Of a DNA stretch of 64,000 bases, positions 1 to 9,075 are shown one piece after another; the stretch's first letter is position 1; every line of letters starts with the position of its first letter. Position numbers and translations under genes: made by a program. This stretch comes from Jannaschia sp. CCS1 (GTDB lineage Bacteria; Pseudomonadota; Alphaproteobacteria; Rhodobacterales; Rhodobacteraceae): positions 1,116,001-1,180,000 of the forward strand of contig NC_007802.1 of assembly GCF_000013565.1 (NCBI RefSeq), given 5' to 3'. The notes beneath the pieces were generated by a model. That model did not search any database. It had not been told where the DNA came from and saw nothing but the letters and a program-made list of their open reading frames with translations.

Positions 1-342
1 GCCCCGATCCTGATCTTTCTGGGACTGGCCATTGGCCTGGCTTTGGTGCTGATCCTCGCGGCGGTGGTGGTCGCAGTCAGCAACCCGGACCCCGAAAAGG
101 TCAGCGCCTACGAATGCGGCTTCAATGCGTTCGATGATGCGCGGATGAAGTTCGATGTGCGCTTCTATCTGGTGGCGATCCTGTTCATCATCTTTGACCT
201 GGAAATCGCCTTCCTGTTCCCCTGGGCCACGGCCTTCCCGGGCCTCAGCGATCTGGCATTCTGGTCGATGATGGTGTTCCTGGGCGTGCTGACCATCGGC
301 TTTGCCTATGAGTGGAAGAAGGGTGCGCTGGACTGGGAGTGA
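1..342 (+). CDS. nuoA: NADH-quinone oxidoreductase subunit A, 5' end cut by window
   Basis: NuoA is a small membrane subunit of proton-pumping complex I. The reading frame is open from base 1, so the first few residues lie outside the window; 113 codons are visible against about 120 for the family. The family signature is clear: the loop with YECGF and the following [20 protein letters not shown] stretch sits between two hydrophobic segments, with a third segment before the C-terminus. In most Rhodobacterales nuoB would follow directly. Here the next nuo gene starts about 18.6 kb downstream. Identification is secure; whether nuoA is still co-regulated with the rest of the operon cannot be seen. 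Confidence 0.95.
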   Translation, partial: APILIFLGLAIGLALVLILAAVVVAVSNPDPEKVSAYECGFNAFDDARMKFDVRFYLVAILFIIFDLEIAFLFPWATAFPGLSDLAFWSMMVFLGVLTIGFAYEWKKGALDWE

Positions 343-360
343 CCGGCGCAAGGCGGGGGC

Positions 361-376
361 TGCTCAAGGTTGAGCA
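361..376. promoter_or_regulatory. Short inverted repeat after nuoA
   Basis: TGCTCAAGGTTGAGCA has two perfect 7-base arms around a 2-base centre. It lies 19 bases after the nuoA stop codon. It is too short and lacks a T tract, so it is not a convincing terminator. It could be an operator or a processing hairpin before the next gene. Function is unknown. Confidence 0.3.
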
Positions 377-483
377 CTTGTGCCAAGCGATTGAAAAGCC
401 ACATAAACTCTCTTTTTGTTATCAATATATTAACCCTTTCGGCCGCTGGTTGAGCCGCCCGGCCCCGGGGCATGGAGCGGCAC

Positions 484-1791
484 ATGCGACATCTTCTGAG
501 CGGAGCGCTTGTCTCACTTGCGCTGACCGGCACGGCGCAGGGGCAATCGCCCTGGGATGTCATCGCCCTGACCGACAGCTATTGCACCGGGTCTGGCGGA
601 AACTTCACCGGCATGGGCTGCGAGGACGGCAGCAGCGGTGGCCTCAGCCCGCGTGAGCAGGCGCTGGCGGCGTTGGAGCAGGAATGGCTGCTGAGCGTCG
701 CACTGGCCCAGGAGCAGGCCGACAGTTTCCAGGCGGGCTATTACGCCTGGCTTGAGGGCTACACGCCCGAGGATATGTCCGCCATCCCCCATGTCCGGCG
801 CCCGGATCTGCCCAATGCCGATCACCCGGACATGATCGACGCCTACCTCTGCCTGCGGTCCAACATCGCGTCCCTTGCGTTGGCCGCCGATGCGCCCGCG
901 TTGTTCGAGGATGCCGCGGGGCTCTATCGCAGCACCCTGGCGGGCTATGCCGGGGCCCATGCCCGCATGGCCTATTACCACCTGAGCCAGATCCTGGTCA
1001 CCGCCTACCCGGAGGCGGGCCCGCTGTCGCTGGAAACGCCCGACCACGCAGCCTTCGTGCGCGGCATCCTGGCCGCCGAGATCGGAAGCGTGGGCTTCTT
1101 CGCCTCGGGCCGGGCGGCGGGGTTCGCGGCAACCTGGGAGGTGGGCGACGCGCATTTCGACGCACTTCTCTACCATATCGGCTTTCACCCCGGCACCTAT
1201 GAGCATTACGACAGCCTTCTGGCGGGCCTGAGCTGCCGCACCCCGGATTTCCGCGCGGGCATACCGGAGAGCGCCCGCACGGTCGCCTTTGTGCGCACCC
1301 TTGAGATGCGGCCCGACTGGACTGACTTTACCCTGCGCGATCTGCTGCCGCCTGACGACATGGCGGCCTTCGGTTTTGCCGATGAGGCCGATCAGATGGT
1401 CGCCTTCCTGCGTGCGGCGCAGGACCGGCCCATGGTGCGGCTGTCGCAGGTGGATTTCCCCTCGCCCGTCATCGCCGCCTATGTCGACAGCCTGGGCACC
1501 ACCGCGGCCCTGTTCGAGGTGATCGAACTGCGCCCCGGCGACCCGCGCCCGCGCTACGCGGACCTGCACGCGGCGGGCTTTCCGGTGGGCCGCACGCTGT
1601 TTGTCCCGAGCCTTGAGGTCTTCGTGGCCCTGAGCGACCGGGAGATCATGGGGCTGATCGAGGCGGGACAGATCATGCGGGGCCGGTCGATCCCGGGCTA
1701 TGTGGCGCTTTATGAGGAGACGCCCGCCGAGATTGCCACAATGCTGGAGCAGGCGGGCGACCGGTTGTGCATGAGAGAGACGTGCCGTTGA
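484..1791 (+). CDS. Exported protein of unknown function (435 aa)
   Basis: I do not recognise this protein. The chosen start (MRHLLSG) has a GGAGC ribosome binding site 5 bases upstream; an ATG 12 bases earlier is less well placed. Residues 1-20 form a typical Sec signal peptide ending near TAQG, so the mature protein should be periplasmic or outer-membrane associated. The body is largely alpha-helical in appearance with no membrane segments. Several cysteines are present, including a CMRETC pair at the C-terminus that could form a disulfide. Codon use is GC-rich like the nuo genes, unlike the accessory genes that follow, so it probably belongs to the ancestral neighbourhood of nuoA. It lies 141 bases after nuoA and may be co-transcribed. 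Confidence 0.75.
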   Translation: MRHLLSGALVSLALTGTAQGQSPWDVIALTDSYCTGSGGNFTGMGCEDGSSGGLSPREQALAALEQEWLLSVALAQEQADSFQAGYYAWLEGYTPEDMSAIPHVRRPDLPNADHPDMIDAYLCLRSNIASLALAADAPALFEDAAGLYRSTLAGYAGAHARMAYYHLSQILVTAYPEAGPLSLETPDHAAFVRGILAAEIGSVGFFASGRAAGFAATWEVGDAHFDALLYHIGFHPGTYEHYDSLLAGLSCRTPDFRAGIPESARTVAFVRTLEMRPDWTDFTLRDLLPPDDMAAFGFADEADQMVAFLRAAQDRPMVRLSQVDFPSPVIAAYVDSLGTTAALFEVIELRPGDPRPRYADLHAAGFPVGRTLFVPSLEVFVALSDREIMGLIEAGQIMRGRSIPGYVALYEETPAEIATMLEQAGDRLCMRETCR

Positions 1792-2362
1792 GGCTTTGAC
1801 GCGGGCCCCGATGGCGCTCGTTGCATGGGGCGGCACGATGCTGTTCTGCGCGCTGGTATCACTTGCCCGGACCGGCGCGGCGACTGTGAGGGCGTGACTT
1901 GACCGGCTTGCGCATTCCGCACCCGGCGGACCCCATGTCCGCGTCGCGCAGCAGCGCCGCATGTCCGCTCGGAGCCCATAACGGACCTGTTGAATTGTTA
2001 CTGCGTGCGCTCGCAGCGCGGTATTTGCTGCAACAACGTAAATCTCTACGCCGCCGCGCGGAGGGACATCCGGACCTTCAAGCAAGCCGCAGCGGAAACG
2101 ACCCAGTCAAGGATCAAGTCGCGGACATAGTTGCCGTTCGCATCAACGGCGCCCACGGCTGCTTTCGGAAAATCGATCTGAACCATGCCTATCAGCTTCT
2201 TACCGTGCAGACAGCAGAGTTGCTCGCGTGTCATCAACGTGCGGCCACGCTCATCAGTAGAGTGTCAGCGTCAGGTGCGTCCCTCTTTCGGCGTCACAGT
2301 GTTGAGGGTGCAAAGGCGGATCGTCCAAGCCCGCCTTTGCGCATTTGGTGGCGTTTTGCGCC
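1792..2362. other. 571-bp intergenic stretch, left edge of accessory region
   Basis: No recognisable gene. It contains a 28-codon frame at 1811-1897 with one hydrophobic segment and no good ribosome site. On the minus strand a 63-codon frame at 2046-2237 has a protein-like composition (GMVQIDFPKAAVGAVDANG) and could be a decayed gene fragment. Base composition drops here relative to the preceding gene, so this is a plausible left boundary of the inserted material. No terminal repeats were found by eye. Confidence 0.4.
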
Positions 2363-3376
2363 TTAGCCAAATTCCATGTGGTCGGTGCAGGATAAGGCCG
2401 ACAGGGCGGCCATATCCATGAACATTGCGTCGAACTCGGCGGGGTCACTCGTCGTAACTGTGCCTTCAGGTGTGGCGATTGTGCCTTCAAAGGCCGTGAC
2501 CATGTTCACATCATCTGCCCCATCATCCGCTGCGAACAGGTTGCTAAAGTCGAACGTATCAAAGACGTCGTCAAACATGGTTGCCAGATCACCGGTTGGT
2601 GCCATCGGTGTGGTGTTGTCATCCGGCGCCGGATTTGCCAGCGACCCACCGCTCGCGCTGTCGGTCACCGTTTCACCTCCGCTTGTCGCCGTACCGTCTG
2701 CGGCAAAGTTACCTTCACCGCCGACTTCCACGCTTGGCCCTTCCGGTCCTGATGTTGCCGTGACCGTCGCGTTGCTGGACGTCGTCCCGGTGGTGACAAT
2801 TGGCCCGTTGCCTGCGACCACAACGGGAGCTTCTGCCACAACTACTTCTTCCGCGGTTGGTGTCGGTTCGACGACGGGCGCTGGGGTGCCTGACACCACA
2901 ATCGGCGCGGTCTCTTGCTCTGGCACGTCACTGATCGCATCGGTGCTGCCAAAGTTCTGAGTGATCATGACGCCATCGAAGCCTTCGAAATCACCGGTCT
3001 CGACGCCGATCCCGATGTCTTCCAGGTTGGGGTCCAGGATATTGGCGCGGTGGCCGGGGCTGTTCATCAAGCTTTGGTGGATATCAGCCACATCGTCGGC
3101 AATACCTTCCGCGCCACGTTCACTTTGCCAGCCAATGTTTTCAGCTGTCTGCCAACTGCCCTCCAGCTCATAGCCGGCCGCTTCAATGCGGTCCGTCGCG
3201 CTGGACCCGCCCACGCCAGTATGGTCGAATGTGTCCGTGTTCAGCATCCATTGACTGTGATCTTCGCTTGATGCGTTGAGGTCGTTGTTAATGGTCAAAG
3301 GATCCAACCCACGCGATGTGCGTTCCTGGTTGATCAGCTCCAGCATTAGCAGCTCGACTTCACTTGCTTGGCTCAT
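2363..3376 (-). CDS. CAP-domain (SCP/PR1-like) protein
   Basis: Residues about 5-140 are a CAP domain. It begins with LLMLELINQERTSRGLDPL and has the conserved HSQWM, FDHTG, AENIG and SPGHRANILDP motifs, including the two histidines of the CAP cavity. Bacterial CAP proteins are usually extracellular, with roles from cell-wall or protein interaction to proteolysis; the activity here is unknown. The remaining ~200 residues are a low-complexity tail rich in Thr, Val, Gly, Asp and Pro. There is no N-terminal signal peptide, and the protein starts almost at the domain. A type I secretion route is possible but no RTX repeats are visible. The start has AGAAGGAAA just upstream. It is a stand-alone gene facing away from the IS. 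Confidence 0.85.
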   Translation of the reverse strand: MSQASEVELLMLELINQERTSRGLDPLTINNDLNASSEDHSQWMLNTDTFDHTGVGGSSATDRIEAAGYELEGSWQTAENIGWQSERGAEGIADDVADIHQSLMNSPGHRANILDPNLEDIGIGVETGDFEGFDGVMITQNFGSTDAISDVPEQETAPIVVSGTPAPVVEPTPTAEEVVVAEAPVVVAGNGPIVTTGTTSSNATVTATSGPEGPSVEVGGEGNFAADGTATSGGETVTDSASGGSLANPAPDDNTTPMAPTGDLATMFDDVFDTFDFSNLFAADDGADDVNMVTAFEGTIATPEGTVTTSDPAEFDAMFMDMAALSALSCTDHMEFG

Positions 3377-3422
3377 AGCGTTTCCTTCTCTTGCAACATT
3401 GCGTCAAGACGCAGTGAGGTGT

Positions 3423-3444
3423 CCGCCAAACGCCTGTTTGGCGG
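3423..3444. promoter_or_regulatory. Perfect 9-bp inverted repeat upstream of the CAP gene
   Basis: CCGCCAAAC and GTTTGGCGG are separated by GCCT. The repeat lies 47 bases before the CAP gene start, probably in its leader or promoter. A second small one, GCGTC-AA-GACGC, lies between it and the gene. These could be a leader hairpin or a protein site. There is no T tract for a terminator in either direction. Confidence 0.35.
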
Positions 3445-4331
3445 CTGAATTAGCCCCATTGTTGAGTGGGTAGGGCCGGGTCACGGCAGGGGTGATGATC
3501 TGCCGTTGGCCGGACCCTAGGATCGCCCTGCGACGCTATTCAAATCACGAACGATGTGGATCTCACACCCGGCGGCGATTGGCCGGAATGCCGGAAAAAT
3601 ATGCGCCAGAATCTTCTTGATCCGTGGTGAGTGCGATTTTGAACGGCTCAACCTGTCCGTGATTTTGGGCCATGCAAAGCTGTCGCTCTCCAGCCTGTTA
3701 CACCACATTACTAATCCTGAGCCGTCCAGCGGCGGCACTGTGATCCGATCCCCACGCTTTGCGCACGAGACGACAGTCACACCAAAACAATGTGGACAGC
3801 CTTGGCAGAATATCGAGGGCAGGAGATGGTGATGTTAGCTCGATGTATTGTTCCGCCGTAGGGTCTTTGCAACTGCGCTCCATCTAGGGCTCTCAGTTGA
3901 CACCATGGAGAACAACGCGCGCTGAGCGCAGGTGGGTTTTCCACAGCATTTGTCCAAGTTGGACCCACGCCGATCTTAGCCACCCAACAGTATCCCAGGA
4001 TCCAGCACCGTGTTGCGGCATCACTGCGGCCCAAATGTATGTACCGGCTGCTGTTCGCAAATGATTTCTGGCATGTTCTCGGAAGTCGCTCATATGTATC
4101 CGGCCTGTTGGTCGGCACGCGGGCCGTGGCCTTGTTGGGGTTACGCACGCACCGTGATCTAATTACCGGCAAGATCTATGATGACCGTTTGGGCCGTCAG
4201 ACTCTGGGGGCGTAATTGTTCCGTTCCATGCTTTCTATCTATCGCGAACTCCTTTGGGTCGATCCGGCTTAGACGCCGATGGCGACCTCATCCCTTGGCG
4301 CATCAAACGCCGTTCTGTGTCTCAAAATACT
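3445..4331. other. Gene-poor stretch with decayed coding traces and the IS flank
   Basis: No intact gene. On the plus strand a frame from about 3923 to 4214 without a good start reads as protein-like sequence (LRPKCMYRLLFANDFWHVLG, later THRDLITGKIYDDRLGR); I cannot identify it and it may be a pseudogene fragment. A second protein-like frame at 3554-3832 contains VILGHAKLSLSSLL, faintly like a recombinase C-terminus, but this is too weak to call. The last ~100 bases are likely non-coding end sequence of the adjacent insertion element, whose exact boundary I could not place. Confidence 0.35.
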
Positions 4332-5327
4332 CTAGGCCATGCGCGCCAATTTGTTGGCCAAGGCAACGGCGAGCTTGTTTCGGTTCATCCGCTCTGCGGC
4401 CTTGATCAACCAATCGCCAAAGCTGAAGTCCGGCCATCGATTGGTCCGCATCAAGATAACCTTGGCAGCTTGGACAAAGAGCATTCGCAAATATCGACTG
4501 CCACGTTTGGTGATGCGTCCGAGGATCGTTCGTCCTCCGGTGCTGTATTGCCTGGGCACCAATCCCACCCAGGCCGCAAAGTCGCGTCCTCGCCCGAAAG
4601 CTTCGCCTGTCCCGATGGCGGCGACCATCGCGGTTGAGATCATTGGGCCAATGCCAGGCACCGTCATGACATTGATGCAGTTCTCCTCTGTTCGACTGAT
4701 CTGCTCGATCTCTTTGGAAACCGTATCAATCCGATCATCTAACCAAAGCCAATCTCCATACAGGCCGATCAAGATCGTGCGCATGCGCGGTGATATCTCG
4801 TCCTTGCGCTCATCCAAGATCTTTCCGAAGGAATTCTTCAAGACGCGCAGACCTTTGCGCACCGTGATGCCTTGCTCGATCAAGAAAGCGCGGATCTGAT
4901 TTATCGACGCAGTTCGGCGCGACACAAGGCGCGAGCGAACGCGATGTAGCGCCTGCAGGTCGAGCTGCTCTTGGCTTTTCTCTGGAACGACTGGCAGATT
5001 AGGGCGTAACGCTGCCTCAGATATAGCCTCGGCGTAATTGTAATCGTTCTTCTGACCCTTGATGAACGGCTTCACGTAGATCGCTGGAATGATCCCAGGC
5101 TCGAAGCCCATCTTGCGAAGCGTCCGGCTCACGAAATGGGCGCTCAGGCACGCCTCCATACCCACCACACAACGCGGCAACTTCTCGAAGGTCGCCACAA
5201 GAGCCAACCGCTTGATCCGCTTGCGCATCACCAGGTGCCCATCAGGGTCAAATGCCACGACATGGAATGTGTCTTTGCCAATATCGATGCCAACCGACAT
5301 CAACTCGTCAATCTTACTCTTCGCCAT
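4332..5327 (-). mobile_element. IS110/IS1111-type transposase, catalytic Asp replaced by Tyr
   Basis: A 331-residue DEDD transposase of the IS110 family, which uses a RuvC-like N-terminal domain and a C-terminal Transposase_20 domain, guided in this family by an RNA made from the element ends. The RuvC-like residues are visible as D15 (GIDIGKD), E58 (GMEAC) and D95 (KND). The fourth acidic residue, normally the D in the NDxxDAEA motif three residues later, is Tyr here (Y98, codon at 5034-5036). The C-terminal half has MTVPGIGPMISTAMVAAIG, AAWVGLVPRQ and GRITKRGSRYLRMLFVQAA, all usual for the family. The frame is otherwise intact and of normal length. The start is followed by KSKIDELMSVG. The element ends and target duplication were not resolved. 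Confidence 0.9.
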
Positions 5328-5832
5328 GCTACTTCTCCCATCTGCAGGTGAAATAGGCCAAGCCTAACCTGCTGGGTGAAGCAGCCGGTACATCCCATTA
5401 CCGGACCTTAGGGACCTCGCCCACACTCCGTTGCAGCGTCGTCAAAGCCTACGTTGGTGGATCATGCTGCATTTTTGGTGCGTGTAACGTTTGCGATGCG
5501 AGACGTTCCGCATGTCTTGCCGCGTACTGAAAGTTGGATGCTTGGCTAGGCAGAGGCAGAGGCTCCCCTAATCTTTACAAATGTCCGCTTCATCTAAACA
5601 GCTGCGGGTTGGCCGCGTTCACTCTTGATGCTGCAAGAACCCAAACGCGCAAAGTATCTCGATCGTTGGTGTCAAGCCGCATCCAAAATTCACACGCGAG
5701 CCGCGAGCTGTGAAGGACACCGCGCAAGCGCGCTTTGCATTCGCGAAACGATATTTTGCCAACGCGCGCGTCTCTCATGCTAGACTTTTCGCAATTCGGC
5801 TAAAGTCATCCCGTCGCCTTCGGAGATAAATC
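5328..5832. other. Non-coding stretch between IS transposase and lytic transglycosylase
   Basis: The part next to the transposase start (about 5328-5450) is presumably the upstream end of the IS, where IS110-family elements encode their guide RNA; I could not define the RNA or the element end. The rest holds no convincing gene. A 62-codon minus-strand frame at 5590-5778 has no recognisable motif and no good start site. Confidence 0.35.
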
Positions 5833-6654
5833 ATGCACACACGCCTGACCCGCGCCCTTCGCTGCGCCATAGTGACGTCCCTCTTGCTCGGCGCACCTAT
5901 GGCGGCCGTGGCTGCCACCTGCGGCAATGACGCCTCCGGTTTCGCCCGCTGGCAGCAGGAATTCGCAGCGGAAGCCGCCGCCGCAGGTGTCGGTCAAGCC
6001 GGGTTGCAAGCTCTGGCCGCCACGACTTATGCCACGCGCACGATCTCGGCAGACCGCAATCAGCGCTCCTTCAGTTATTCCCTCGAAGAGTTCATGCGAA
6101 TTCGTGGTGCCGATGCGATTGTGCGGCAAGGTCGGCAGCGGATCGCTGCAAACCCTGAATTTTACGCCTCGCTCGAGCGTGCTTACGGCGTACCCGCGGC
6201 AGTGATCGTCGCTATTCACGGAATGGAAACCGGTTTTGGCAATTTCATGGGCGATGCAAACGTCGTCTCGGCCATTGCAACGCTTGCCTATGACTGCCGC
6301 CGCTCGGCCTTTTTCAGCGAACATGCGTTGGCCGCGCTCATTCTCGTGGATCGCGGCGCAATCAGCCCCAATTCAATCGGCGCGATGCATGGTGAACTCG
6401 GGCATACGCAATTCTTGCCGGGCAACGTTCTGCGCTACGGCGTAGATGGCAATGGCGACGGGCGCATAGATCTGAGTAATTTTACCGATGCCATGGCGTC
6501 GACCGCGAACTTTCTGCGCCAGAACGGCTGGCGGCAAGGCCGAGGCTACCAGGAAGGCCAACGCAATTTTAGGGCAATCCAAGCGTGGAATGCGGCGCCG
6601 GTCTATCAGCGCGCCATTGCGATCATGGCGAGCCGGATAGAAGGCCAGTCCTAA
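5833..6654 (+). CDS. Lytic murein transglycosylase, MltB/SLT_2 type
   Basis: Cleaves the beta-1,4 bond between MurNAc and GlcNAc in peptidoglycan with formation of 1,6-anhydroMurNAc, in the periplasm. Residues 1-28 are a Sec signal peptide ending AVAA. The SLT_2 fold is shown by FARWQQEFAAEAAAAGV near the mature start, the catalytic glutamate in GMETGFGNFMGD (the ExGxG motif of MltB-like enzymes), the TLAYDCRRSAFF segment, and HTQFLPGNVLRYGVDGNGDG, which matches the usual MQF-P and DGDG parts. At 273 residues it is shorter than MltB with a peptidoglycan-binding tail and consists of the catalytic domain alone. There are no linked cell-wall genes. It is flanked by low-information DNA on both sides, as if carried in alone. 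Confidence 0.9.
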   Translation: MHTRLTRALRCAIVTSLLLGAPMAAVAATCGNDASGFARWQQEFAAEAAAAGVGQAGLQALAATTYATRTISADRNQRSFSYSLEEFMRIRGADAIVRQGRQRIAANPEFYASLERAYGVPAAVIVAIHGMETGFGNFMGDANVVSAIATLAYDCRRSAFFSEHALAALILVDRGAISPNSIGAMHGELGHTQFLPGNVLRYGVDGNGDGRIDLSNFTDAMASTANFLRQNGWRQGRGYQEGQRNFRAIQAWNAAPVYQRAIAIMASRIEGQS

Positions 6655-6963
6655 CCACGGACAGGACATGAAGAGGCCAGTGCATCCGCCAATTTAGGCC
6701 CAAACCGGACCTTCATCATGTTGGCGAATGCTAAAATGCGGCTTCCCCAAAGCAGACGTTGATCCTAAGCGCAGCGTTTCTGAGATCCAGATGATCGCTT
6801 CGCGGATTAAGGGTGAATTCGCAGCGGCTGCACCAATGTCTGCTTCAGAAGGTAAAGCCTGTTTTCGACGCCGGGTTCTGGATCGACGATGCACCTTTTT
6901 CATTCGCCTACGCAGAGAGTCTTTTCCGCCCTGGCGTACCCCCCCGGGAGACGGGCGGCTGAG
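6655..6963. other. 309-bp intergenic stretch
   Basis: It lies between the convergent lytic transglycosylase and tctA genes. I see no gene, no strong hairpin followed by T residues, and no repeat. A run CCCCCCCGGG near 6940 is the only compositional feature. Confidence 0.5.
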
Positions 6964-8466
6964 TTACGCAGCAGTCTTGTCTTTGTTCTGTTGAATGCGT
7001 TTCCACTGACCATAAAAACCGTAGATGAGCGAGATCAGGCTTGCCAGCAGAAGGACCGCCGTGATCGGCCGGGAGGCAAATTCCAGAAAGTCGTAATCCG
7101 CAATCACCAGGCCCTGACGCAGGCTGCGTTCCGCGATTGGCCCAAGGACAAGACCGATCACGAATGACGCAATTGGGTACTGCAGCTTGCGCAACAGGAA
7201 CCCGAATGCACCCATGGCCAGCATCACACCGACATCGACGATATTTGAATTCAGCGCATAGACGCCGGTCATGCACAAAACCACAATAGCGGGCCCGATC
7301 AATCCATAGGGAACCTTGAGGATCAACGCGAAGTAGCGTGCCATGCGGATGCCAAAAATCAGCATCAGAATATTGGCGATGAACATGCCAATAAAGACTG
7401 TGTAGACGAGTTGGGTATTTGTCTCCATCAACAATGGTCCGGGTATGATCCCGTGGATCGTCAATCCGCCCAGCATCACCGCTGTCGTCGCACTGCCTGG
7501 AATGCCAAGCGCAAGAAGTGGGATCATGGACCCACCGACGGCGGAATTGTTCGCGGACTCAGGGGCTGCAATGCCCTCGGCCACACCAGTGCCGAAATCC
7601 TCTGGCCGCTTCGACCACCGCACGGCTTCTGAATAGCTGATAAATGCTGCCGTTGTGGCCCCGACGCCTGGCAACGCCCCGATGAAGGAGCCAATGACCG
7701 AGGACCGTAAAAGCGTGACCTTGGTCGCCAAGAATTCTTTCATGCTGGGCAGTTTGGTCGAAACGTCGGTCAGCACATCCGCAGTTGACGTTTTCTCGCC
7801 CGCGCGCTGCAGCACTTCGGCCAATGCAAAGGTACCAATGATCGCGGGAACGAAACTGATGCCCGTCAACAAGGAGAGATTTCCGAATGTGTAACGCTCT
7901 GTTCCAGTGATAGGATCAAGGCCGACAGTTGCAATGCCAAGGCCCAGCAGACCTGCGACCAGCCCCTTGAGGACCGAGCTGCCACCAATCGCCGCGATGG
8001 CAGTAATGCCCAGAACGGCGAGTGCAAAATATTCCGGTGGCCCGAAATTGAGCGCGAATTGAGCCATGGGTGGCGCCAACAGCATCAGCACGATGGTGCC
8101 GAAGATCCCGCCGATGGCCGAAGAGGCCAGCGCGATACCAAGTGCCTTGCCGGCTTCGCCCTTCCTCGCCATCGGATAGCCGTCAAGTGCGGTACAGGCC
8201 GCTTCTGGACTGCCCGGTGTATTGAACAGGATGGCGGATATTGACCCGCCGAACGTTGAACCGACATAGACCCCCGATAACAACAAAAGGCCTGAGGTAG
8301 GGTCGAAGACGAAGGTGAAAGGAATAAGAAGTGCGACGCCCACGATACCTGTCAGACCGGGAACCGATCCAAAGGCGATGCCCCAGATGACAGAAAAAAT
8401 AATGAGCAGGACGGCCGAGGGTGTTGTGAACAGATAGGTGAGGGCTGAGCCATACGCTTCTAACAT
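6964..8466 (-). CDS. tctA: Tripartite tricarboxylate transporter, large permease TctA
   Basis: TctA is the large membrane subunit of the TTT family, which takes up carboxylic acids using an ion gradient and an extracytoplasmic binding protein. The 500-residue length and about 12 hydrophobic segments match the family. The conserved blocks are present: WGIAFGSVPGLTG near the N-terminus, YVGSTFGGSISAILFNTPGS, and the second glycine-rich repeat GALPGVGATTAAFISYSEA with ESANNSAVGGSMIPLLALGIPGS. It is the last gene of a minus-strand operon after an aminotransferase gene, tctC and tctB, with 21 bases between tctB and tctA. The substrate is not predictable from the permease alone. Confidence 0.95.
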   Translation of the reverse strand: MLEAYGSALTYLFTTPSAVLLIIFSVIWGIAFGSVPGLTGIVGVALLIPFTFVFDPTSGLLLLSGVYVGSTFGGSISAILFNTPGSPEAACTALDGYPMARKGEAGKALGIALASSAIGGIFGTIVLMLLAPPMAQFALNFGPPEYFALAVLGITAIAAIGGSSVLKGLVAGLLGLGIATVGLDPITGTERYTFGNLSLLTGISFVPAIIGTFALAEVLQRAGEKTSTADVLTDVSTKLPSMKEFLATKVTLLRSSVIGSFIGALPGVGATTAAFISYSEAVRWSKRPEDFGTGVAEGIAAPESANNSAVGGSMIPLLALGIPGSATTAVMLGGLTIHGIIPGPLLMETNTQLVYTVFIGMFIANILMLIFGIRMARYFALILKVPYGLIGPAIVVLCMTGVYALNSNIVDVGVMLAMGAFGFLLRKLQYPIASFVIGLVLGPIAERSLRQGLVIADYDFLEFASRPITAVLLLASLISLIYGFYGQWKRIQQNKDKTAA

Positions 8467-8487
8467 GGTTTGGTATCCTTCCCGGGC

Positions 8488-8997
8488 TCAGTAAATCAGA
8501 ACATTCAGGTCGTAAAAGACCCCGATGCCACGCGGTAAAGGCAACTCAAGCGCCCTCGTAAAAAACAGGACCAGAAAGGCTGTGAACCCGGCCGCGAACA
8601 AAATCCGTATTTTGTTATTGTCGTAGGCAATGACAAAGCTTGCCAGGATCAAAAACGTGAAAGTGGCAAGGATGAAGCCAACGGTCTGAAAGCCCCAATA
8701 ATAGGCGAGGATCAAAATCCCTATCAGCGTAATTCGAATGGCTGTGCCCTTGAAATCCGCGCTCATCTCAAACGCGCTGCGCATGGTGTCATTGCTGCGG
8801 CGCACTTCAATGAATGATTTGACAACCAGAATGCCGGTGATCAGCGCCATGGTACCGAAAATGATTTTCGGCCAAAAATCGGCATCGGCCTGGGAAAAGC
8901 GTCGAGATTCCGGAAAACCGTCCGCGACGATCCAAAGAAAAATAGAAAGACCGAACAGAAGGCTGGCGAATGCCAGATTCAGTAGGCGATGGGCCAT
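8488..8997 (-). CDS. tctB: Tripartite tricarboxylate transporter, small permease TctB
   Basis: TctB is the small, poorly conserved membrane subunit of TTT transporters. The 169-residue protein has four hydrophobic segments: residues about 8-28, 44-62, 88-130 (two close together) and 134-152. This is the usual topology. Identification rests mostly on this pattern and on its place between tctC and tctA. It begins 78 bases after the tctC stop on the minus strand and is clearly part of the same transcript. Confidence 0.9.
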   Translation of the reverse strand: MAHRLLNLAFASLLFGLSIFLWIVADGFPESRRFSQADADFWPKIIFGTMALITGILVVKSFIEVRRSNDTMRSAFEMSADFKGTAIRITLIGILILAYYWGFQTVGFILATFTFLILASFVIAYDNNKIRILFAAGFTAFLVLFFTRALELPLPRGIGVFYDLNVLIY

Positions 8998-9075
8998 GAG
9001 TCCATTCCTAAACCAGAGGATTGCAGGGGAAGGCAGGTGCCGCGCAAGGCCGAAGCCCCGCGCGGCTGGGAGGTA

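Noticed and set aside
3554-3832. Integrase C-terminus suggested by VILGHAKLSLSSLL
   Set aside because: Only one loosely matching stretch; no H-x-x-R or catalytic tyrosine context and no other frame continues it.
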